64,000 bases of DNA from Rhizoctonia solani (lineage: Eukaryota > Basidiomycota > Agaricomycetes > Cantharellales > Ceratobasidiaceae), in the NCBI RefSeq assembly GCF_016906535.1, contig NC_057380.1, forward strand, positions 1,674,001-1,738,000, in the 5' to 3' direction. Positions 54,827 to 64,000 of this stretch are shown here, one piece after another (positions within the stretch are counted from its first letter, which is position 1; each line of letters starts with the position of its first letter). Position numbers and translations under genes: made by a program. The notes below the pieces were generated by a model that saw nothing but the letters and a program-made list of their open reading frames with translations, was not told where the DNA came from and did no database searches.

Positions 54827-56793
54827 TCATACCTTGGTCGTAGGAAGTGCCTCAACTTGATAACGACGAAATAGGGTAGCCACAATCAACATCAGATCCA
54901 TATACGCCAGGTTCCGGCCGATACAGGCTCTGTAAGCGTTTAATATTGTTAGCACACTGTAAATCAAAGGTATATTAACCAGTAGAACTGACCTTGGTCC
55001 TATTGAGAATGGCACGAAGTATTTGTTCAGAGTGCCAGCACCGTCTTCCAGCCAACGTCCAGGCCGAAAATCACTAGCGTCATTCCCCCAGACGCTTGAT
55101 CGATTGGTCGTGTATGAGGGAACACTAATTACGCTCCCTGCCTCGAACGTCTGGCCAGCAACGGTGATCGTCTTCCCGGATGGAACAGTCCGAGGCATGC
55201 CTGTGCCGACCGTCGAATGGATCCGCAATGCCTCTTTAATACATGCATCCAAGTAAGGCAGGTTCTTTATCATCTCATAGTAAACTACCGCATCGTTTGG
55301 CGGCGCCTTGCCACTAGTTTCTTCGGATGAGTCATATGGGACATGGAGATCGAGTTCAGCTTGTAATTCTCGCTGGACCTCCGGATGAATCGCCAAGTGG
55401 TAGCATAAGGAGCTCAGTGTGCTAAGAAAGTATAGTTAGCCAAATTCAAATGACTAGCACATTGCTACTTACTTGCTCGTTGTGTCGCTTCCAGCAACAA
55501 GCAGCATTACAGCCTCCGCATACAACTCATTAGCAGACAAGGGACTACCGTCATCATTCTTTGCTTCAAGGAGTTTGTCGACCAGGTCGATACCGCGCCC
55601 TCCATACTCTGAGTTTTATAGAACCTCGTTTGATTCTTGCCTCCACCGAAGCTGTGGCTAGCTTTAAGAGATTTATCCTATTGTTGGTCCCTGAAATGTT
55701 CCACGGGAGTAATCGAAGGAGCCTATGTGCCCACGAAGGGAATACGCCTACTGTCATGCCAGTGAATGCTGCGCCAGCTATCGTTTCAATTACTGGAACT
55801 CGCATTGTCCCGCGCACGGGTTGTCCAGATGCATCGATAGACTCGATAGATGGTGAAGAATCTGTTTGAGCCTGAATAAGCCCGAATGGAGATCCTAGCG
55901 CGAGATCGCCAATAATGTCGAACGCAAGATAGGAGAACTCTATATACGTGTGAGTTGATACTATAATCATACTTAGGGTTCAATGCGGATGTAACTCACG
56001 AGCGCAAACATTCATTGTTGCCCGCCCATTGTTTGCAACCCAGTTGGGACCCGAGGTTCCGCGAGCAGCTTCCTCGCATCGTAGGTCCCATTGTACACAC
56101 AGCTGCCAAATAAGATTGCGCACTCGGGGTTGGAAATCAAGGACATTCTGCGGACTGAAGGCATTGGCTAGGCGTCTGCGTTTCTCTGGATTCTGAGCTC
56201 GCGACATTATCTTTACTTAATATCCAGGTCACTTACTAGAGTGTTCAGCCTTATCCTGTGTATTAAACGTATTCGTGTTGGGACCATTTCGGAACGAATG
56301 GTAAAAGTCGGATTTCAGAACCCCACTGCCATGCCCATACACTGTCTAATGAATTTTTTCTTTAGTGCTTGAAAACCTCGGGGGGGATTGGCGGCATATT
56401 GGATATCATACCTCTAGAGCATCTGGATCGGAAATGCTGATATGATTAGGTCCAAGTCGCACAAAAGTACCTACGGAGAACATCAGCGACTGAATATACG
56501 AACGGAACGGATACATATGACTACCATATTTCGCGTGTAGCTGCTTTACAATCTCACTATGGTTACCGGCCCGCACAACGCGGTACATCCACCAATTTGT
56601 GAACCCAGCCAAAGGTGGTCCAGGGAATCGATGGCGGTAGTTGTACGGATCAAGCAAGTAAGGAGCTACGTAAAAAACCACCTAAAAGGACGTGTAAATA
56701 AATATACATCCAACGACTAAGCAAGTAGAGATTCACCATTAGTGCGCCAAGTGCTGCAGAGCATTGAATGAGACAAGACGAGTCGGTATCCAT
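54827..56793 (-). CDS. Cytochrome P450 monooxygenase
   Basis: Minus strand from ATG at 56793 (a hydrophobic anchor-like start) to TGA at 54827. Exon 1 is 56737-56793 and exon 2 is 56412-56681 (proline hinge RHRFPGPPL). Then come the VYGHGSGVLKSDFYHSF and NTFNTQDKAEHS segments, I-helix MLLVAGSDTTS, K-helix EALR, DFRPGRW, and the heme loop FSIGPRACIGRNLA, which spans an intron (about 54928-54993). The domain set and order are complete for a fungal microsomal P450. Two problems: the intron after KAEHS has no normal acceptor, and the frame shifts by one base near 55610 (before EYGGRGIDLVDKLLEAKND). It is either a recent pseudogene or contains a sequence error. The substrate cannot be predicted. 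Confidence 0.85.
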
Positions 56794-59061
56794 AGCTTTA
56801 GGTGTTGAAGCTTATTGTGAGACCTTCGCCGCCTCTCGGGCCTCTTTTATATGCAAAGATCCTACAAGAGCAAACATATTCTTCGTAGCTATATACCGCG
56901 AAGCTGACAGATGGTCCCACGAATTCGTGTATCTACAGTATTCGAATAGATGCAGCAATTTCATACATCGAAGCCCGTCACTCGACCGGGTGGCACATGT
57001 AGGCCGACAGATGAGCGGGGTTGCAGAATACAGTAACGTCACTTCCAATGTAACTTTAGTTGACTTCTTCCCAGTGCTATAAACTGTTGAGATTACATGG
57101 TATATGTTACAATGTAGTTTATATTGTAATATTTGGCTAACTTGACTGTGATCAGACCAAGTTAATTGGTCATAAACAGGACATGCATGGAGAAAATCGA
57201 TAGCGGTATAGCATTGAAACTCTCAGGAATACCTAACATAATTTGCGAGGAATACGTAACTCACCTAGACGTCTTGAATAGAAAGGTTGCGCTGGACTAT
57301 GACCTGCCATGCATTACGTTATATACGCGTTTATTACTGTAAGGTTTCGTTGCCGCTCCGTTGATTGAGCGGCCGCAGATCACTGAGTCAGGTCAAAGAA
57401 GAAAGCATGGTAGAGTACCTTGGTCGAGGACAAAGCTTGCAAGTATACCTAATGGTCTAGTTGAGCCATGACAGTGACGAGAACACAACTTGCTCCCAAG
57501 CACTGTACAAGGTTATAATGCTGAAAATCAGTGCGTGTGTTTAAGTGAAAATTGAGCTGAAATCAAGATCAATACATACTGATTTTAGGTATCAATTCTT
57601 TCATAGTCTGATTCATGCTGAGGGAGGCGTACTAACATTGTAATTTTCAGGCCATATCCTACTGAAAAAATGAATCTTTTACTGATGTACTGATTTCCAG
57701 GATCTTATCACACCACAGTGAAGGAATTGAAATCAAAACGTGACTCATGATTAAGCAACTTAATCTGTTCATATACGGATTAGAAAGTCAGCTGGATGAC
57801 CTCCAGTCCTCATAATCTTTAGAAGCTAGAAAAGACTTCTGTGATATTGCATATATAGGCTGTTGGAATTGATCAAACCTGTATGTTTGGCATGAAACAT
57901 ATCATGCTATAAAAATATGATGGGTTTGTCGAGAGCAAGCTTTAATAGGATACAGTCGCATGGACTAAAATGTGTTGTAAAGATACCTGTGTGGAATCGT
58001 TTCTTAGTTCGGGGATAGTTGGGATAAAGTATATTACCAACAAAGTTTCAACTTAATAAATTTGCCGTTACAACAAGAACATTTGTGGCAAGAGTATTTA
58101 TAGATATGATTAATAGTCAGATTGTCGGATACCTCATTTTATTTGTTCAAACCGTGCTTTATTCTGGCACTTTCGTATATGGGATGTGTGCGTTCTGTAC
58201 GCGGCACGATTGCAGGTGAGAGAGCTCGCAGGCGGCCTAAGGACATTGGCCGAATCACCCAAAGCTGAAACTACCTGGTTCGAAGGCTCGGGATGGCAGA
58301 GCCGCGAAAAATGGACAAATGTATAAATCGAATCAGACATACAACAAATACTGACTGATTGGTGGGTAGCTACTGAAAAACACGAGGACACATTAAGCCC
58401 TTGCGTTTAGTGTGTCATTCCGAGTCCCCAGTATGGAATGACATTTGGAGAACTTATGTGATCACGATCACGAATCTTCGCCCTCGGCTCAGTGTCGTGT
58501 GGAGTGCCTTCGAACGCTGGGCTCATCAGCTGGTCATTCAGGGAGGGAGGGAGGGAGAAAAGTCTAGTTGATAGTGAGATGTGGCTGGGGGCATGACTAT
58601 GGAGACGAATGAAACTTCACTAGTACTAGCTGGCATTCACATAGGTATCTGTTTGCGGTAATGCAACCCCACTGATAGTGCCAAAGTAGGTGCATATCTA
58701 CTTCTCAGAAGCGGAACCGCATCCTGGTGGTGTAGAGCTATTAGAATTGTCGGTACGCTGCTTTCAATATTATTTTGGAGGGCGTCGCTCCTCAAAGCTC
58801 ATCTTGACATTACCTATGATTACGAATACGTAAACTTAGCCCGCTGTTTGGTCGATTGCGTGGATAAAGCCAGTATACGTTTGTTGGGAAATCACGTGCA
58901 ATCACCAAGCCTACACTTATCTTATCACTAATTTGCATTTCATTAGGAAGACGATCCTCCTGCCTTAATTATCCATCTGACGACGACTGCCTACTTGCTA
59001 TCGAATTGTCTGCACATATTATTTCTCCTTGGTTAAAGACCTGAAAAAACACACATCTATA
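56794..59061. other. Region without recognisable gene
   Basis: About 2.3 kb, AT-rich. Short frames on both strands without motifs. A small GGGA tandem run lies near 58540-58558. It probably contains the P450 promoter at its left end and the promoter of the following gene at its right end. Confidence 0.6.
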
Positions 59062-60888
59062 ATGCGTGTTCTATCTCTTGGTATCTTATACTCTATTTTC
59101 AGCCTGAGCCTTGGGTGGGAAACCGTCGAGGATGCCGGTAAGTCGGTCAACCATCATCCGCAAATGCGGAGAGTTGTCCTGAAGTTCATACTCATATGCG
59201 GGAGATACAACTTCCTCATTTTACACGCCGAAAGGATGGATAAAATCAGCTTCTGCTCAGCTGTGAGAAAGTGGCTTACGGACTCGGCCCTGCCTTATTC
59301 CATGCTCTAGAGTACCAGTATAACTGACAAGCGTTTCTTCTGTGTTATTTTGCATTGTCAAACGGTTTGTTTTTTCCTTTACATATTCTCAACAAACCAC
59401 GCAAACTGGGATTTTCGCTCGCACACCCGCCTGCCACCTGCCAAATTCATTCCGCTCTATCCGGCCCGCCTTTCTGACATGCCGCTCTACCCAATCGGCA
59501 CAAACTCTTGCACTTTTGGATCGTAACGCACATCGACCTCGGTTGATTGCCCAATGTTCACCGGCCCTAACCGGCACGGTTTGCTTGGATTATTGGATCG
59601 TTCGTGGCTTGCTTCATTGGGACTCGTATTCCAACAGCACGGCTATCTCGAGAGCTTGTCAAGCGTGAGTCGGTCGGGACTCTCGCCACGGTTTATCCTT
59701 CTGATTACCGTATCGCTGGACTTGCTGGTGAGTACACGAGAGTTATTTTTGACCATTGTTCCTCGTGGCGATGTTGGATTGACTGCTATGGGTCAATACA
59801 TTCAGGTCACCCTTTTGCTTTGATGGAGTATTACGCAAGGTTGGTCTTGTCAAGATCCTAATTTATGACTAAGCTGACTTTATCGGATCGTTTGACAACT
59901 TGTTGTCCTTTACACTATTGCTCTGGGATGAAATACATTGATGATAGTTGCCACAAGAACGGTTCGCTCTCCTATCTGTTTTTTCCCATTTCCCAGAATG
60001 CGCGTAATGTAGCCAGTACACCTGGTAAGACGGCAAGCTTTACGGTCAGGGTCGGAGAGTCACCGAATGGATTTGAGCCGGACGTGGGAGGGTTCGATGT
60101 GGGGGTAGATCAGGTCCCAATGAGTGGTTGGGATGATCCAACTCCGCTCAGTGGAATGGTGAATCGGGACCCGCCGAGCAATCAGAAAAACCCCGTTAGG
60201 ACGGGATGGCGGGGTTGGGGCAAAAGCATGTTTGCCGGCTGGCAAGCGAAAGCGGCTGAGCGAGGCCCGGCAGCGACGGCGCGAGTTGCGTTGATGGGGA
60301 ATGTCACCGTTTTCTATGGTGTGACAGGCGAGGGAGACACGGAAGGTACGTCATTGTCCAGCCTTCGTTCCTCCACGGCTGTCCTACGTCCCTTTTAAAT
60401 TACCCGGTCGCGGGGAATATCTCACGAACCTGAGATTCGTATTATCTGGCCCATGACTTGTTCCAGTGGCGACATGTGAACGGCTCCGACTTTGGTGGCC
60501 TGCCTGTCTTACCTTCTTGTGTGTGGTAATCGATCGACTGGCTGAACATGTTCATATCCCTATAGCCGACCTGGAGGCCCGTCAAATGTCAGAGTGCTTT
60601 TTGGCTAAACATCCTGACGCAAAGTGGTGGGTACCCGGGCGTCCTGGAGCGCCTCATGTGGCGTGGTGGGCACGGTTCGATCCTCAAGTAAGTGTAGCAT
60701 CGCATAGCAGAGCCTCGAGGCTGAGATCATCTTTACTAGGCTGTATTCTACGTGGGAGGGTTTGGAAAGTGAGTAAATATGACTTCGAGTAGCCATGCAA
60801 TGTCTGATGCCTTGCCAGCGAACACTATATCGGGTGGATACCAGTGGAACTATATCGTAATAGTTCAGCTACGAACGCGTATTTTTAG
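59062..60888 (+). CDS. CREG-like FMN-binding split-barrel protein (PNPOx-like)
   Basis: ATG at 59062 gives a signal-like start (MRVLSLGILYSIFSLSLG). Exons by splice sites: 59062-59137, 59639-59727, 59806-59839, 59948-60345, 60566-60687, 60740-60768 and 60819-60888, all junctions in frame. Family signatures: ARLSRELVKRESVGTLATV, HPFALMEYYA, NGSLSYLFFPISQNARNVAS, RVALMGNVTVF, CFLAKHPDAKWW, APHVAWWARFDPQ and the end VFYVGGFGN...YIGWIPVELY. CREG-family proteins are secreted or endolysosomal and related to pyridoxamine-phosphate-oxidase-like barrels; many are not active oxidases. Intron 1 (about 500 bp) is unusually long for this window, so an extra exon or another start is possible. An insertion (about residues 110-170) is Gly/Pro-rich. 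Confidence 0.82.
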
Positions 60889-61154
60889 GGCCGAGGTTAG
60901 CGACCTTGGCAACTGAGTGTGTTCATATGTCACGTGACGCTTGCGGGTCTCCATTCGGTAGTTCTTTCAGGGCTCTGGTCGCTCTCTGTGCTTGGCGGTG
61001 ACTATCCTCTTGTATCCTCTCTCCTTGTTTCCTTATCCTCTTCCAGCCTGGCTCGACGCCAGCCCGCTTTCATCTGTCCGTGCAGCTGGTGACAACTCTC
61101 TTTTCTGCTTGATTTTTCTTGTATTTTACCCCGGTGGTCTGTTTCACTATCAAT

Positions 61155-64000
61155 ATGCGTGCTAAGCAAATCTTGTCTCGAATCCCAGTCCCCGCCCAAG
61201 TTAAGCTTGTCGTACGTGGCCAAGCCTTTTTTGTTTCCATTTTAGACCATGTCGGCTGACAAGGACATTGGTTTGCCACCAAGTATGCCCGACTGACACT
61301 GAACAAGCTCACGACACTCTACTTTGTGCTCTCCGTCGTCCACTGCGTGCTCCAAGTCATCCTTCAACTAGCCGCACATGCAATCAATGTCAATGCTCGG
61401 CACTTGGTTACCCACATCCTCGAGCAGGCCAAGCTCACAATGGACGTAAGTCTCTCCGCTCCTTTGTTACTCTGTTTGGACGATTATCAATCGCCTCACA
61501 ATACAATAATACTGACAATGCGTCCAATAGAAATTCGCTCTCGTGGAGAACAAGCGTCGGGTTCCTCAAGTACGAACAACCGATCTGACACTCACATTGT
61601 GCAGGGGCATTCCCGGCCAATTCGGGTTTACGGGGAAAGATGTCTGTGATGTACTATGGAGCCAGAGTCGGGGCTTGGTCAATGACACTGTGAGTCGGCT
61701 CGACTACGCATTGCCAACAACGAGCTTGCGCATGGCTAGTTGCAAAGCTTCACGGCGGATCTATATTGGAAAAAAATCTAATTAGTGCGATTGATTCCGC
61801 AGGTCGAAGACTTCCTTTCTCCCAGTTCCGAAAGTGATGACAACAACAACAAATCGAGCTCGGATTCTGACGACGACAAGACAACGTCGCCTCTTCCCGT
61901 ACAAGCACCGACTGTCTCGTTCTCGTCAACGCGCGCATCTTCGACTTTTGCATCCTCAACTTCCAATTCAGTTTCAACTTTTCCTGTTGCACCTACACTT
62001 GTCAGCTCGACGCCGACTTTATCTTCAACTTCCCGACGCACAACTACTTCTCTTTCTGTTTCTATAACTACTACATCTTTTGTCGCATCTACCAGTAGCC
62101 CTCATGATTCACCTACATCTTCAACATTCACTTCGTTCCCTTCCGAGACCTCTACAACAACCGGTCCCACCGCGCCGACTGGCATTCAAAACCTTATCAG
62201 ACCGAGACCAGGCTCTGGATCGTCGGACTCGGGCTCGGACAATGATACGGGGGTTATCTCAGCTCACTTCGTGCGAAGGCGAGCACTCAAGCAGAGGTCC
62301 ACTGTCTCTGAGAGCAGAGATAGCACAAGGAAGGTCTTCGATAGGGAGAAGCTTAGGGTAAATGCGTCACCTCTTATACTTGGTTCATAATTGATACGTT
62401 TGGAATTAGCCACTTTCCCTGCCTCGCTCTCAACCTCGCGTCCCCTCCCAATCATCCTCTGTCGACATCGATGAATCTCATCCCGATCTCAAAACACACA
62501 TTCGCCGTGCACGCGTCGCTCCCATAACTAACTCTCTACTCAAGCGCACTCTAGAAGGATCAACATTAGAATATATTCCAATCGCCCCACGAGCCGTCGA
62601 TCCCATGCGATTTGTTTCTCGTCACTCGAGACGTACCAAGCGTTCAAGAAACCTAACTGCCCGGTCACCCTTCATCTCGGACGAACAAGATGTCAAAATT
62701 ACACCCATCTGGAGATTCGAAGTCGACTCGGATGACGAGAAGAAACACCAAAGCGGGAATCTGGCCGGGAATTCGACTGTCCCAATGAATAGTATGTACC
62801 TGGATGTATCGATATGTTAGTGATACTAAGGCGCATAACAGTGAACCGAGGCAAACCTATTCTCGTCTCCGTCAAGATATCTGGATTGGTTGGCCCCGGG
62901 ATGGGCGATCAGCAAATCATGGCCGGGAACGGTACCGGTAAGCACCGGTTGGACCAAACTGTGGCATACCTTGAATTCACTTCGGTTTAGCAGCTACCTT
63001 TGGTGACGTAGAACTTTCTCCCGGATGTGCACTCGCCTTGTCATGGCCCGCGCAAGTGCTGCGTGATTTTGCTCGGGAAGATCTTGCCATGATCGGGTTC
63101 CAGGTCTGGTTATTGGGAATGAGTGTGGTCGCTGTAAGCTGCTCCTTTCAACTGATTGAATTCATTATTGATTCGCCCTCGAAACCCATAGATTCTCAAC
63201 GAGAGTGTCCCTCACATGTGAGCACACTTGCTTCTTGATTCAATCGAATACACTAAACGTTTTGATGTACTAGGGTCGCGGGACTATTCACGCAAGCACT
63301 TTCTACAGGGTGGTCCGCATTCCAGATGGCACGGTCTGCTTCGTTCCGAGCACAATACGGAGAAACGATCGTTCGTGGAGCTTGCTCAGGAGTCGACGTG
63401 CTTCCCGAATACTTTACTCATCGCACAACAGACGAGGTAAATTTTCGACCTTAACCCTCCCGAGATTCGATACAAACTTTTCATTACTAGATTCCAATCG
63501 TGGTCTTCAATGCAGTCTTCTTGATCACAATGACGATCTTGTCATGGAGGGTCTGCAAGGTCAGTCTATTCCTATTCTGTAACAGTTTCCTATTTAATTC
63601 AAAGGGAAATACGTAGGTCTATGGGTGGCAAACTTTCAAGCGTATCGGCGCTTCCAGAGTCATGAATCGGGCCTATCGTCTTGTTCTGGCGTTCAGTATC
63701 CATCTGCAATGCGCAGTTTATTCTTCGTCACATCCAGTGCTCTCTGGGTCGATGAGCTTCTCAATGGTTCAATTGCTTGTTTCGCGGAACACCAGGGGCT
63801 TTACAAAGGGGTGTTCATCACAAGCATCTTGGTAAGCGTTCGACCCCTTTGTTGTGTCCGAGGCGACACTTAGTTTAGCATACCTAGCTTTTACTCCCTT
63901 GGTTGATCCTCGGTTGGATTGGCGTCCGCCGGGAGAACAAACTCATGATGCACGCTTTCTTGATCATCAGCTTGCTCTTCATCACGGCCTGGGCTGCCAT
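61155..64000 (+). CDS. Multi-pass membrane protein, unknown function (3' partial)
   Basis: A possible ATG at 61155 (MRAKQILSRIPVPAQVKL); the junction to the next exon (HWFATKYARLTLNKLTTLYF) is not resolved. Later exons are clear: to 61445, 61531-61689, 61803-62357, 62410-62791, 62842-62937, 62991-63132, 63192-63217, 63274-63436, 63491-63559, 63617-63840, and from 63889 to the window end. Hydrophobic segments include LYFVLSVVHCVLQVILQLAA, MIGFQVWLLGMSVVAIL, IVVFNAVFLITMTILSW, LFFVTSSALWVDELLNG and LLLPWLILGWIGV. Between the first and second lies a long Ser/Thr-rich, partly acidic and then Arg-rich loop (exons 61803-62791). One apparent single-base frame break lies near 63708. The gene continues past 64000. 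No family name recognised. Confidence 0.7.

Noticed and set aside
58540..58558. GGGA tandem run as a possible G-quadruplex promoter element
   Set aside because: Very short, isolated and not placed next to a recognised gene start.
61750..62041. Minus-strand open frames opposite the Ser/Thr-rich exon
   Set aside because: Low-complexity antisense; the plus strand joins in frame to neighbours through GT-AG introns.

Overview
The window looks like a repeat-rich island in the genome of a basidiomycete fungus. Short GT-AG introns (about 50-60 bp), oxalate decarboxylase, cytochrome P450 and TPR-CHAT genes, and chromodomain-type Ty3/gypsy retrotransposons together suggest an Agaricomycete. A Rhizoctonia-like species is my inference, not a proof. 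No bacterial, organellar or CRISPR features were seen.

Layout. (1) 1-6.3 kb is host DNA with a TPR-CHAT gene on the minus strand (854 to about 3590) and about 2.5 kb without genes. (2) 6.35-42 kb is a nested transposon pile. The outer LTR element (6345-41970, target duplication ATTTC) is a tandem LTR-internal-LTR-internal-LTR structure. It has been opened by a 14.6-kb CACTA DNA transposon (16659-31311, duplication TTG) and by a second copy of the same LTR family (32654-41145, duplication CCCGC). The CACTA element is itself split by a nearly intact Ty3/gypsy element of another LTR family (22093-28318, duplication ACAAC) and by a solo LTR. The 32.7-kb element is split by a 1.46-kb LTR-like insert that carries a further solo LTR. 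(3) 42-50.5 kb holds a reverse-oriented full-length element (42028-48463, duplication GCTAG) and two solo LTRs (duplications CACAT and ATATC). All of these sit inside a decayed duplicate of window positions 1-1066. (4) 50.5-64 kb is host DNA: a secreted bicupin oxalate decarboxylase, a cytochrome P450 (minus strand), a CREG-like FMN split-barrel protein, and the 5' part of a multi-pass membrane protein that runs off the window.

How it fits together. Target-site duplications let the insertions be ordered. Most differences between repeat copies that I checked are CpG to TpG/CpA, and several premature stops are CGA to TGA, as expected of methylated or RIP-like silenced repeats. The 6.2-kb element at 22093-28318 is the youngest-looking: its two 548-bp LTRs differ at only four sites by eye. 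LTRs of three families carry short hairpins of the form stem-CTTAA-stem whose stem bases change in compensating pairs, and two families share TCACGTGA-N4-GGCGCTTA in the promoter part. These two patterns, the TPR-CHAT gene and the CACTA accessory gene are the least explained items.

Four otherwise well preserved host genes each show one apparent single-base frame break, so uncorrected sequencing indels are possible. All exon calls come from reading splice sites by eye.
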